DNA of 64,000 nt from Rhodospirillales bacterium (GCA_017644185.1 JAEPMA010000001.1:186001-250000), one strand, 5' to 3'; shown: positions 45,054-53,491, counted from the stretch's first letter. Numbers and translations are program-made. The notes: a model not told the origin generated them from the sequence alone.

Positions 45054-46304
45054 CTAGTGCAGGTTCGGTTGTGCGCCGGCGCCGCGCTCGTCGATCAGAT
45101 AGCCGCGCCGGAACCGGTCGAGGCGCATGAATTTCGCCACCGGGTGCGGTTCGTCCTTGGCGATCAAGTGGGCGTAGCACCATCCCGATGCCGGCGTCGC
45201 CTTGAAGCCGCCGTAGCACCAGCCGGCATTGATGTAGAGGTTATCGAGAGGGGCTTTGTCGATGATGGGCGAGCCGTCCATGCTCATATCCATGATGCCG
45301 CCCCAACTTCTGAGCACTTTGACGCGCGAAAGCGCGGGGATCATGGCGACGCCCGCCTCCATCACGTGCTCGACGGTCGCCAGGTTGCCGCGCCGGGCGT
45401 ATGAATTGTAACCGTCGATATCGCCCCCAAAGACCAAACCGCCCTTGTCGGACTGGGAGATATAGAAGTGTCCCGCTCCATACGTGACGACGGTGTCGAT
45501 GAAGGGCTTCAACCCCTCACTGACGAATGCCTGCAATACGTGGCTCTCGATGGGGAGTTTGATGCCCGCCATCTCGGCGACGACGCTGGAATGCCCGGCG
45601 GCGGATAGCGCCAGCTTGTCGCACTCGATAAAACCCTTCGACGTCTCGACCCCGGTAATCTTGCTACCTTCGCGCCGAACCCCGGTCATTTCACAGTTCT
45701 GGATGATGTCGACCCCATAACTGTCGGCGCCACGCGCGAAGCCCCAGGCGACGGCATCGTGGCGCACCGTGCCGCCGCGTCGCTGGATCAGTCCGCCCAT
45801 GATCGGGAAGCGGGCATTCGAATAGTCGAAGAACGGCAGCATATCTCGGATCGTCTTGAGGTCGAGGTATTCGGCATCGACGCCGTGCATGCGCATTGCA
45901 TTGCCCCGCCTGCGCGCCGCATCGCGCTGGCCGTCGGTGTGCACGAGATTGACGACACCCCGCTGCGAGACCATGGCGTTGAAGTTGAAATCCTGCTCCA
46001 GCCCTTCCCAGAGCTTCAGCGACAACTCGTAGAAAGGCGTGTTGCCCTCAAGCAGGTAATTGGAGCGGATGATCGTCGTGTTCCGGCCGATGTTGCCGTT
46101 GCCGATATAGCTTTTTTCGATGACGCCGATGTTCCGGACGCCGAACTCGTGCGCGAGATAATACGCGGTGGCCAGACCGTGGCCGCCGCCGCCGGCAATG
46201 ATCACGTCGTATTTCTTCTTCGGCTCGGGCTCGCGCCAGACAGGCTGCCAGTCCTTGTTGCCGCCAAGGGCGTTCTTGAAAATCGACAGGGCGGAATAGC
46301 GCAT
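45054..46304 (-). CDS. soxB: Sarcosine oxidase beta subunit
   Basis: A 416-residue FAD subunit starting MRYSALSIFKNALGGNKDWQ, with the dinucleotide-binding AGGGGHGLATAYYLA (residues 37-51), NTTIIRSNY (conserved near the flavin) and GWCYGGFKATPASG at the C-terminus, which covers the FAD and substrate. It oxidises sarcosine to glycine. The ATG at 46304 has GGGAG upstream; the open frame continues a further 79 codons, which is an unsupported extension. It heads the leftward operon soxBDAG-hydrolase-DUF1185. Confidence 0.97.
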   Translation of the reverse strand: MRYSALSIFKNALGGNKDWQPVWREPEPKKKYDVIIAGGGGHGLATAYYLAHEFGVRNIGVIEKSYIGNGNIGRNTTIIRSNYLLEGNTPFYELSLKLWEGLEQDFNFNAMVSQRGVVNLVHTDGQRDAARRRGNAMRMHGVDAEYLDLKTIRDMLPFFDYSNARFPIMGGLIQRRGGTVRHDAVAWGFARGADSYGVDIIQNCEMTGVRREGSKITGVETSKGFIECDKLALSAAGHSSVVAEMAGIKLPIESHVLQAFVSEGLKPFIDTVVTYGAGHFYISQSDKGGLVFGGDIDGYNSYARRGNLATVEHVMEAGVAMIPALSRVKVLRSWGGIMDMSMDGSPIIDKAPLDNLYINAGWCYGGFKATPASGWCYAHLIAKDEPHPVAKFMRLDRFRRGYLIDERGAGAQPNLH

Positions 46305-46350
46305 GAGGATGCTCCCGGTGCATTCGTTCCAAGCATGTTTACATACTCGC

Positions 46351-46379
46351 GAGACGTTGGCTTGTTTTAAAGAGACGTT
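46351..46379. promoter_or_regulatory. Direct repeats between soxB and the GlxA-like regulator, candidate AraC-type operator
   Basis: GAGACGTT occurs at 46351-46358 and again at 46372-46379, starts 21 bp apart (two helical turns), in the divergent intergenic region. AraC-type regulators bind direct repeats with this spacing, and the right-hand gene encodes one. Operator function is inferred. Confidence 0.5.
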
Positions 46380-46421
46380 TAAATGATAAAAAAGGACGTA
46401 TGGCCAAAAGGAATCCTGAAT

Positions 46422-47375
46422 ATGCAGAACGTCGGCTTCATCCTGCTGCCGGGCTACGCACTGATGTCTTATGCATCCGCGATGGAGCCATTGCGCGCGG
46501 CGAACCTGCTGGCGGGGCAGGAGCACTATCGGATCACTCACTATTCCCCGAAAGGCGGGATGGTGCCGTCTTCGTCGGGCGCGGTGATCCCGACCAAACC
46601 GCTTTCCGAAGCCGGCACCGATCTGCAGATCGCGCTGGTGTGCTGCGGTGGGGCGCCGTCGCAGTGGAACTTTCCCGGTCTACTCGACCGGGTCCGTCTG
46701 TTGGCGCGAGCGGGTGTGCGGGTCGGGGGCATTTCGGGCGGGCCATACGTTCTGGCGGCGGCGGGTGTACTCGCCAACAAGCGGTTCACCGTGCACTGGG
46801 AACATGCGCCTGCGCTGATGGAAGCTTTCCCGGACCTGGTGCCGGAGAAATCCCGATATGTGATCGATACGAACCGCATCACCTGTGGCGGCGGGGTGGC
46901 GCCGCTCGATATGATGCATGCGTTGATCGCCGAGCAGATGGGGGAGGGCTTCGCGAGACGGGTCAGTGACTGGTATCTCCACACCCACGTCAGTGCCGCC
47001 ACGGAACGTCAACGGGCATCCCTCGCCGAGACATATGGGACGAACAACAGGGTATTGTTGGCGGTTTTGGACAAGATGGAGAACACGCCGGAAACACCCC
47101 TCGACCGAAAGGCGATGGCGCGTTTCGCGGGAGTCAGCGAGCGCCATCTGAACAGATTGTTCAAATCGCAACTGAATTCGACGTATCTGAAGACTTATCT
47201 TGGAATTCGGATCGAGTATGCGGGCCGGCTTTTGCGGCAAAGCGCGCTCTCGGTGGCCGAGGTTGCGATGGCGACCGGGTTTTCGAGTGCCAGTCACTTT
47301 TCACGGGCGTTTCAGTCGCTGAAAGGATATCCGCCGAGCCGGGCGCGGCAATGGCGGTCCGTGAATGGTGCGTGA
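46422..47375 (+). CDS. GlxA family transcriptional regulator (GbdR/SouR-like)
   Basis: About 317 residues. N-terminal DJ-1/PfpI-type domain (VGFILLPGYALMSYASAMEP, residues 3-20), whose nucleophile-elbow position reads GISGGPYVLAAAG without a catalytic Cys, and a C-terminal AraC HTH (MARFAGVSERHLNRLFKSQL and VAEVAMATGFSSASHFSRAF). It is most like GbdR/SouR, which sense glycine betaine derivatives or sarcosine and activate their catabolism. Divergent from soxB, so probably its activator. An ATG at 46383 is an alternative start; 46422 has AAAGGA and leaves the direct repeats upstream. Confidence 0.88.
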   Translation: MQNVGFILLPGYALMSYASAMEPLRAANLLAGQEHYRITHYSPKGGMVPSSSGAVIPTKPLSEAGTDLQIALVCCGGAPSQWNFPGLLDRVRLLARAGVRVGGISGGPYVLAAAGVLANKRFTVHWEHAPALMEAFPDLVPEKSRYVIDTNRITCGGGVAPLDMMHALIAEQMGEGFARRVSDWYLHTHVSAATERQRASLAETYGTNNRVLLAVLDKMENTPETPLDRKAMARFAGVSERHLNRLFKSQLNSTYLKTYLGIRIEYAGRLLRQSALSVAEVAMATGFSSASHFSRAFQSLKGYPPSRARQWRSVNGA

Positions 47376-47461
47376 CAGGTGTCGGGCGGTCTTGCGTCGT
47401 CCGGGTATTTGGTGAACATTGACCGCCACATCCACACACAGAAAAACAGGAAGGTCGTTCA

Positions 47462-48898
47462 ATGCCTACCTACCCCGACGTAAAACTTTTCATTGCAGGC
47501 GAATGGCGCGATGGCCAGGAAGGCAAGACGCTGCCGATCGTCGATCCCGCAACCGAAGAAGAGATCGGCCGTCTGGCCCATGCTACTAAACCGGATCTCG
47601 ACGCGGCACTCGAATCCGCGGAGCGCGGCTTCAAGGTGTGGCGCGACGTCCCGGCGTTCGAACGCTACAAGATCATGCGTAAAGCCGCCGATATCCTGCG
47701 CGAACGCAAGGACGACATCGGGTGGCTGATGACCCGCGAACAGGGCAAGCCGCTCCCGCAATCGACGCTTGAGGTCGCCGCCGCCGCCGACACCGTCGAT
47801 TGGATCGCCGAAGAAGGCCGCCGCACCTACGGTCTCGTCATTCCGGCGCGTGCGCCCGGCGTCACCAACATGACCCTCAAACTACCGATCGGTCCGGTCG
47901 CGGCGTTTACGCCGTGGAACTTCCCGATCAACCAGATCGTCCGAAAGCTCTGCTCGGCGCTGGCGACGGGATGCTCGATCATCGTCAAGGCGCCCGAAGA
48001 AACCCCGGCGTCGCCCGCCGAACTGATCAAGGCGTTCACGGACGCGGGTGTTCCGGCGGATGTCGTCAACTTGGTTTACGGGGTGCCTGCGGAAATTTCC
48101 GAATACCTGATCCCGCACCCGACGATCCGCAAGATTTCGTTCACCGGCTCAACGCCGGTGGGTAAGCACCTCGCGGCACTGGCCGGTCAGCATATGAAGC
48201 GCGCGACCATGGAGCTCGGCGGTCACGCGCCGGTGATGGTGTTCGATGATGCGGACGTCGAGAAAGCGGTCAAGACCATGGCTATCTTCAAGACCCGCAA
48301 CGCGGGCCAGGTCTGCATCTCGCCGACCCGCTTCCTGGTGCAGGAGAAGATTGCCGATCAGTTTCTTGAGGGCTTTATCGGTGCGATGGAGAAAACCAAA
48401 GTCGGTAACGGCCTCGAGAAAGACACCGACATGGGGCCACTCGCCAACGAGCGCCGCATCCCCGCCATCGAGGATATGATCAACGACGCCACGTCGAAGG
48501 GCGGCAATCTCGCCACCGGTGGCGAACGTGTCGGCAACAAGGGGTATTTCTTCCAGCCGACCGTGCTGACCGATGTCCCGACCGATGCGAAGATCATGAA
48601 CGACGAGCCGTTCGGTCCGGTCGCTGTGATCAATCGCTTCAAAGATTATGACGAAGCCGTCAGCGAAGCGAACCGTTTACCCTACGGCCTCGCGTCCTAT
48701 GCGTTCACGGGCTCGGGAGCGGTCGCCGACCGCCTCGGCCGTGATGTGGAAAGCGGGATGGTGACGGTTAACCACCTCGGCCTCGCGCTTCCCGAAGTGC
48801 CGTTCGGCGGCATCAAGGATTCGGGTTACGGCACGGAAGGTGGCGCCGACGTGCTTGAAGCGTATCTCGAGACGCGTTTCTACACGTCTCAGTTCTAA
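47462..48898 (+). CDS. NAD(P)-dependent aldehyde dehydrogenase (succinate-semialdehyde dehydrogenase-like)
   Basis: A 478-residue ALDH. Catalytic C285 (AGQVCISPTR), general base E251 (MELGGHAPV), oxyanion N153 (PWNFP) and cofactor loop FTGSTPVGK. The C-terminal LPEVPFGGIKDSGYG is typical of the GabD-like group. The substrate is not fixed by sequence: succinate semialdehyde, betaine aldehyde or a related aldehyde. It lies 86 bp after the regulator and points the same way, so it may belong to the same regulon. Confidence 0.9.
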   Translation: MPTYPDVKLFIAGEWRDGQEGKTLPIVDPATEEEIGRLAHATKPDLDAALESAERGFKVWRDVPAFERYKIMRKAADILRERKDDIGWLMTREQGKPLPQSTLEVAAAADTVDWIAEEGRRTYGLVIPARAPGVTNMTLKLPIGPVAAFTPWNFPINQIVRKLCSALATGCSIIVKAPEETPASPAELIKAFTDAGVPADVVNLVYGVPAEISEYLIPHPTIRKISFTGSTPVGKHLAALAGQHMKRATMELGGHAPVMVFDDADVEKAVKTMAIFKTRNAGQVCISPTRFLVQEKIADQFLEGFIGAMEKTKVGNGLEKDTDMGPLANERRIPAIEDMINDATSKGGNLATGGERVGNKGYFFQPTVLTDVPTDAKIMNDEPFGPVAVINRFKDYDEAVSEANRLPYGLASYAFTGSGAVADRLGRDVESGMVTVNHLGLALPEVPFGGIKDSGYGTEGGADVLEAYLETRFYTSQF

Positions 48899-48913
48899 GT
48901 CCGGGTAACGGTC

Positions 48914-49408
48914 TTAAGCCGCCCGCAGTTTGTCCCGAGCCCGGGACAGGCGGCTTTTGACCGTGCCTGTGGCGACGTGAAGCATATCCGCGGCCTGCTC
49001 GTATGAATGCCCGTCCGCCACGACAAGCCTGAGCGCCGACGCTTCCGCCGGGCGTAACCGTTTCAAGCGGCGGCGGACATCGCGAAGGCTGAGGTTGTGC
49101 AGCTGGTTCGCAGGCATCGACGTTTCGTTCAGCCAATCGTCGATCGGGATCGTGTCCGGCCTTCGCTGCCGTCGGCGCGCGCCGTCGATATGCAAGTTGC
49201 GTACGATGGTGGTCAGCCAGGCGCGCAAATTGGTGCCGTCTTCGAATTTATCGATATTTCGAAGCGCCCGGACGAGGCTGTCCTGAACCAGGTCGTCGGC
49301 CTGGTCGTGCGTCGTTGTCAGCGAGCGGGCGTAATTCTCAAGAAATCCGATGTGGTCGGTAATCCGGATGGAAATCTGGTGTTTCCATAGCTGATCGCGA
49401 TGCGTCAT
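48914..49408 (-). CDS. ECF sigma factor, EcfG-like (general stress response)
   Basis: A 164-residue sigma factor. Region 2 is DHIGFLENYARSLTTTHDQADDLVQDSLVRALRNIDKF, read at about residues 18-55, and region 4 is RLRPAEASALRLVVADGHSYEQAADMLHVATGTVKSRLSRA with the HTH, quoted by position 115-155. The GTNLRAWLTTIVRN segment is typical of EcfG (ECF15). Start at 49408 follows GGAGAT; the frame is open upstream. No nepR or phyR gene adjoins it, but the divergent gene has an EcfG-type promoter. It would direct RNA polymerase to stress genes. Confidence 0.85.
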   Translation of the reverse strand: MTHRDQLWKHQISIRITDHIGFLENYARSLTTTHDQADDLVQDSLVRALRNIDKFEDGTNLRAWLTTIVRNLHIDGARRRQRRPDTIPIDDWLNETSMPANQLHNLSLRDVRRRLKRLRPAEASALRLVVADGHSYEQAADMLHVATGTVKSRLSRARDKLRAA

Positions 49409-49672
49409 GTCATATCTCCAGTCTATTTCCCCGACCGTAAAACCGGCGCAAGTCGTTTGCGGCATCCATAGTTGAATGCACGGGAAAATATAAAAGTCGT
49501 TAGAAACAGGTATTGATTGAAATTCGATAAGCAAGGGTAAGAGCCCTTAAAATCCGCAAGCATTGCTAATTATTAATAATATTTAGTAACAACCTAAAAT
49601 GTGACGAAAAGTAGGCATTCATTATTATGATAAGATGATTCTGTTATTTTTAATGATGAAGTAATAAAAATT
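49409..49672. other. AT-rich intergenic region between the sigma gene and its divergent neighbour
   Basis: About 260 bp that is strikingly AT-rich (for example around 49500-49660) in a GC-rich genome. No gene is supported. It probably holds the promoter of the sigma gene, which I could not locate, and may bind a nucleoid protein such as GapR, which prefers AT-rich overtwisted DNA. Confidence 0.45.
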
Positions 49673-49697
49673 GGAACCTTTTCGTTTCGCCGGCGTT
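49673..49697 (+). promoter_or_regulatory. EcfG-type promoter, GGAAC-N16-CGTT
   Basis: GGAAC at 49673-49677 and CGTT at 49694-49697 with 16 bp between, a full match to the EcfG consensus of alphaproteobacteria. It points at the 49770 gene, 73 bp ahead, and lies next to an EcfG-like sigma gene. Confidence 0.75.
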
Positions 49698-49769
49698 GAC
49701 TCCATGAAGGTTGAAGCATCCGACCCGGGCACGTCCCGGTCGGTACACCCCGTCAGAAGGAGGCCGGCA

Positions 49770-49991
49770 ATGCAATTCGAAGAACTGAAGAAGAACCCGA
49801 CTAAATATTTCGACACCCCCGGCGCGGTTGCCGACGCTGACGATCTCAGCCGGGCTCAGAAACTGGAAATCCTGCAGCAGTGGCAGCTGGATGCCGAACT
49901 TTTGTCGGTTGCGGAGAGCGAGAACATGCCGGGCGACCGGCAACCCTCGATCGGTTCGGTTCGCGATGCGATCCGTTCGCTCGAGCAGTGA
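49770..49991 (+). CDS. Small EcfG-linked hypothetical protein
   Basis: A 73-residue protein, MQFEELKKNPTKYFDTPGAV, with the segment LSRAQKLEILQQWQLDAELLSVAESENM and a C-terminal DAIRSLEQ. It is helical and cytosolic. AGGAGG stands ahead of the ATG, so the start is firm although the open frame reaches upstream to 49671. Short proteins with this KNPxxYF and QKxxILxxW pattern recur in alphaproteobacterial stress regulons as far as I recall; function unknown. It is the first gene behind the GGAAC-CGTT promoter. Confidence 0.75.
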   Translation: MQFEELKKNPTKYFDTPGAVADADDLSRAQKLEILQQWQLDAELLSVAESENMPGDRQPSIGSVRDAIRSLEQ

Positions 49992-50026
49992 AACGTGACT
50001 TCAACGAAGAAAGGAAATTGAAAACC

Positions 50027-50458
50027 ATGTTTAGCAGCAGACAAGATATCCCCCACAAGCTCTCGCGTGCCATGATGGCGCTCGGCCTCGGCGGTGCCCT
50101 GATGATTGGTGCGGGTGCGGCGTTGGCGGAGGGCTCCAAGGCGTCTGAGATGGAAAGCAGCGACTTCTCGAAATGGGCGGAACAGCAGATGCAGACGCTC
50201 GACCGCAAGTGGGATGAAGTTCAGCGCGATGCCGCGTCGGTGAGCGAGGATGCTTCCGAAGAGGTGAAAGAGAATTGGAATGAATTGGTCGCCGAGGTCA
50301 AGGAAGAGCGCCAGGAGGCGGTTGCGGCGCTTGCCGAGATGAGGGCGGGTGCCAAGGAAAACTGGGAAGACCTGTCCGAGGCGACTGAAGAGGCACTCGA
50401 TGAATTTTCTGAAAGCATCGATGAAGCCAAGAAGGAAATGTCCGGCGACAATACCTGA
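50027..50458 (+). CDS. Exported acidic coiled-coil protein
   Basis: A 143-residue precursor: signal peptide (MFSSRQDIPHKLSRAMMALG followed by LGGALMIGAGAALA, cleavage near AEG), then an almost uninterrupted acidic helix rich in Glu, Lys and Ala with heptad-like spacing and repeated ENWxxL and ExKEE units (VKENWNELVAEVKEE, AKENWEDLSEATEEA). It would be a periplasmic or envelope coiled coil, possibly a stress-protective structural protein. AAAGGAAA precedes the ATG. It follows the small gene by 35 bp and shares its EcfG promoter. No family recognised. Confidence 0.75.
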   Translation: MFSSRQDIPHKLSRAMMALGLGGALMIGAGAALAEGSKASEMESSDFSKWAEQQMQTLDRKWDEVQRDAASVSEDASEEVKENWNELVAEVKEERQEAVAALAEMRAGAKENWEDLSEATEEALDEFSESIDEAKKEMSGDNT

Positions 50459-50589
50459 CGCGCCGGCGCCTACCGAGTTTGCCTGCAGTTACACGGCAAT
50501 CTCCAGAGCCACGTATGTGGATGCGCCCGGTTTAGGCCGGTTTAAGCACATCGTGGCAGCCAGCTAAGTCGTAAGCTGGTCGCGAGGAA

Positions 50590-50630
50590 GTCCGTCCGGG
50601 GATTCTGGTCTCCGGGCGGGCTTTATTTAT
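50590..50630 (+). terminator. Rho-independent terminator after the exported coiled-coil gene
   Basis: A 13-bp GC-rich stem GTCCGTCCGGGGA / TCTCCGGGCGGGC (some G-T pairs) with loop TTCTGG, followed by TTTATTTAT, 130 bp after the stop. Confidence 0.85.
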
Positions 50631-50699
50631 TTGTTGAAGGTGACCGCAGTTGTTGAAGGTGACCGCAGTTGTTGAAGGTGACCGCAGTTGTTGAAGGTG
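50631..50699. repeat. 19-bp tandem repeat, 3.6 copies
   Basis: The unit TTGTTGAAGGTGACCGCAG is repeated exactly at 50631, 50650 and 50669, with a 12-bp partial copy at 50688. It lies between a terminator and the histidine kinase gene and outside any supported gene. It could be a variable tract or regulator-binding array for the kinase. Confidence 0.95.
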
Positions 50700-50814
50700 T
50701 TGTTCCGTTGCGGCGGCTCACGGGTGTTTGGACAATAAACTTCAATATTGAATGTCTTTCGTCTATTATTTTGGGGTGCTTAAGGGGGATAGGCGCAAAA
50801 GCGCCCCAGCGACG

Positions 50815-52482
50815 ATGGAAAATGTCCAGCAGATCGACTTCGGCTCGTTGGAGTTGGAAGCCAAAGCCCAGGCACGGCTTTCCGCCCTGACGATGCTGGC
50901 CGGTGCCACGGGAACGCAAACCGAGTTCCTGCAAACGGCGCTTCGTGCGCTGACGCTCGGTATGGATTGTTCGCTTGCGGCTGTCGGCGAGATCGGCGCC
51001 GATGGCGATAGTGTCAACATGGTCTGTTTCATTAACGATGGCGAATTCGCCAAACCTTACGTTTGTAAGCTCGCCGGCACCCCTTGTGCAGCGGTTTATG
51101 CGACGGCCTCGGCCGATACACATGTGTTTTGCAAAAGCAGTCTTGCCACGCAGTTCCCCGAAGACAGCAATCTGATCGAGATGGGGGTCGAGAGCTATCG
51201 CGCCGAAGCGTTCACATCTCCGGACGGAAGACGGGTCGGGCATGTGTTCGTCGCCGATACCAAGCCGATGGAGCATGACGACACGGACACCGCGTTCTTC
51301 CGTCTGGTCTCCCAGCGCATCGGCGCCGAGATCAATCGCTGGCACGCGGACCAGGCGCAGAAGGAAGAACGGCTTCTGCTGCAGACGATCGTCGACAATC
51401 TGCCGATCCCGATCACGCTCAGTGACCAGGCGGGCCGCTACATTCTCGCCAATCAGAAATTCGAGGAATGGTACGGCACCCCGGTGGAGGAGGTGCTCGG
51501 GCTTACGGCGCGCGAAGCCCTGCCGATTGCCGAAGAACAACTTGAGATACGCGAAATGATGGAAGCGGATGTTCTTTCAAGCGGTGAGGTGCGCCGGCGC
51601 GAAGAAACCAAGAAATTGGCTGACGGACAGGATCACTACGTGATCGTCACCAAGTTCCCAGTGCGCGACAGCGCGGGGAATATCATCGGCTTCGGCTCCA
51701 CGACCATGGATATTACGGACCGGCGTAAGAACGAGACCGCCCTACAGGAAGCGAAGGAACGCGCCGAAAGCGCATCCCGCGCCAAGAGCGAGTTCCTCGC
51801 CAACATGAGTCACGAACTCCGGACGCCGTTGAACTCGATCATCGGCCTTTCCGAGGTCATGCTCGAAGGCATTTTCGGGACGCTCAATCCCAAGTACATC
51901 GAATATGTGAACGACATCAATGTATCGGGCGAGCATCTTCTCGACGTGATCACGGATATTCTCGATATCTCGAAGATCGAAGCGGGGGAGACGGATCTTG
52001 AGGAGTCGGTGTTGAATATTCCGGACATCGTCCGTTCCGCGCTCCGGCTCGCCTACAACCGCACCCAGGACAAGCGGGACTGGACGGCCATCGACATCCC
52101 CCAGGATTTCCCACATCTCATGGCAGACAAGCGATTAGTGAAACAAATACTCGTAAATCTGTTGACCAACGCCATCAAGTTCACGCCTGACGACGGCGAT
52201 GTGGGTGTGAAGGCGCGGATCGGCGATGACGGTGGTGTTGAGATCGTCGTATCGGATACCGGCGTCGGGATCGCCGCCGAGGATATCCCGCGTGCCCTGG
52301 AGCCGTTCGGCCAGGTACGCAACCGGCCGGAGCTGACGCATGGGGGCACCGGTCTCGGGTTACCGCTTTCGAAAAAATTCGTGGAATTGCATGGTGGTGT
52401 ACTCAGGATCGAGAGCGCACCAAACAAAGGCACTCAGGTCTTCGTCACCTTCCCGCCCGAACGCACGACCCGCGTCGGCTGA
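50815..52482 (+). CDS. GAF-PAS sensor histidine kinase
   Basis: About 555 residues, no membrane helix. GAF-like domain (residues 20-190, with CKLAGTPCAAVY), PAS domain (about 200-320, ITLSDQAGRYILANQKFEEWYGTPVEEVLG), HisKA with FLANMSHELRTPLNSIIGLSE, and HATPase_c with NLLTNAIKFTPDDG, DTGVGIAAED and GGTGLGLPLSKKF. The GAF domain suggests sensing of a small molecule or redox state. No response regulator is beside it. The start is unclear: ATG at 50815, ATG at 50752 or a GTG between; none has a good ribosome site. A GGCGC-AAAA-GCGCC hairpin at 50792-50805 lies just ahead. Preceded by a 19-bp tandem repeat. Confidence 0.88.
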   Translation: MENVQQIDFGSLELEAKAQARLSALTMLAGATGTQTEFLQTALRALTLGMDCSLAAVGEIGADGDSVNMVCFINDGEFAKPYVCKLAGTPCAAVYATASADTHVFCKSSLATQFPEDSNLIEMGVESYRAEAFTSPDGRRVGHVFVADTKPMEHDDTDTAFFRLVSQRIGAEINRWHADQAQKEERLLLQTIVDNLPIPITLSDQAGRYILANQKFEEWYGTPVEEVLGLTAREALPIAEEQLEIREMMEADVLSSGEVRRREETKKLADGQDHYVIVTKFPVRDSAGNIIGFGSTTMDITDRRKNETALQEAKERAESASRAKSEFLANMSHELRTPLNSIIGLSEVMLEGIFGTLNPKYIEYVNDINVSGEHLLDVITDILDISKIEAGETDLEESVLNIPDIVRSALRLAYNRTQDKRDWTAIDIPQDFPHLMADKRLVKQILVNLLTNAIKFTPDDGDVGVKARIGDDGGVEIVVSDTGVGIAAEDIPRALEPFGQVRNRPELTHGGTGLGLPLSKKFVELHGGVLRIESAPNKGTQVFVTFPPERTTRVG

Positions 52483-52498
52483 CGCGTAAAACACGGCG

Positions 52499-53491
52499 TC
52501 ACGGCAGGGCCGGCCACGACGGGCGGAAGTCCGCCACCATTGCTTTCAAACTTTCCGGCGCCAACACTTCGACCTTGTCGCCCCACATATACAAGTGCCA
52601 CGCCATTTCCAAATCCGATGCGGCGTGGAAGCGCACGATCAGGGAGCCGTCTTCCACCGTTTCCATTTCCTGCGTCGGATGGAATTCGAACTCGGCTGCC
52701 GTTTTGGCGGCATCGGGCGTGAACTTCCAGATCACTTCGTATGGATCCTGTTGATAGACGCCGAATGAGCGCGCTGCGAAATCGGCCAGACGGAAATCCG
52801 GTTCGCGGACGAAGTAATCGTCCAGCAACCGGACCCCTTCGATATTGGACAGGCTGAACAGCGCGACCTTGTTGGCTTTCGGATGTTCGTGATAAGCGAC
52901 GAGATAATTGCGATGCCCGAATAGAAATCCATACGGGTGCACGAGCCGGGTATTGAGCGTGCCATTACGCCGGTTGCGGTAATCGATCTCCGCCTTGAGG
53001 CACGCCTTCACCGCATCTCTGAGTTCGATCATCACGGCCCCCGGAACACGAGGGCGCGGCCCCGGCCGCATCGCGAAGCCTTCGGCTTCCAGAAGCGCGT
53101 CGATGTCGGGTTCGGTGCGTCTGGCGACGTCGGGCGGGATCAGGGCGCGTAACTTACCACGCATGTTTTCGAGCCGTTCGGCCCGGTCCGGCTGACCGGC
53201 GCCCTTCACCATCTGGATGGCGGTCTCAAGATCCGCAAGCTCGTCCGCAGAAAACGATACCATCCGGTCGAGCACACCTGACGGGATGCGCCAGCGTTTC
53301 GATTTGTCGCCGGTGTCGACCTCCAGCGCCTGCGGGAAGTTCCGCATGATCGCGTCACGCATGCGCATTGCCGTCCGGCGCCCGACGCTGAAACGCTCCT
53401 GGATGTCCTGTAACGATAGGCCGCGTCTGGCGGCTTGCATCTCAAGCGCCAGTTGGAGGAGGTTGTCCGCTTTTTCGTATCTCAAGCTCAT
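52499..53491 (-). CDS. WYL-domain transcriptional regulator
   Basis: A 330-residue protein: an N-terminal winged HTH (residues 1-65, LSLQDIQERFSVGRRTAMRMRDAI), then the WYL region (about 155-230, AVKACLKAEIDYRNRRNGT, HPYGFLFGHRNYLVAYHE) and a C-terminal WCX-like part. WYL proteins bind nucleic acid or nucleotide ligands and are often repressors. No defence or DNA-repair genes adjoin it. It is divergent from the creatininase-family gene (117 bp apart), which is its probable target. Converges with the kinase gene. Confidence 0.88.
   Translation of the reverse strand: MSLRYEKADNLLQLALEMQAARRGLSLQDIQERFSVGRRTAMRMRDAIMRNFPQALEVDTGDKSKRWRIPSGVLDRMVSFSADELADLETAIQMVKGAGQPDRAERLENMRGKLRALIPPDVARRTEPDIDALLEAEGFAMRPGPRPRVPGAVMIELRDAVKACLKAEIDYRNRRNGTLNTRLVHPYGFLFGHRNYLVAYHEHPKANKVALFSLSNIEGVRLLDDYFVREPDFRLADFAARSFGVYQQDPYEVIWKFTPDAAKTAAEFEFHPTQEMETVEDGSLIVRFHAASDLEMAWHLYMWGDKVEVLAPESLKAMVADFRPSWPALP

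Noticed and set aside
50623-51540. 305-residue ORF antisense to the kinase and over the tandem repeat
   Set aside because: The repeat only adds threonine/serine-rich nonsense to its N-terminus, and the GAF region of the kinase on the other strand is better supported.
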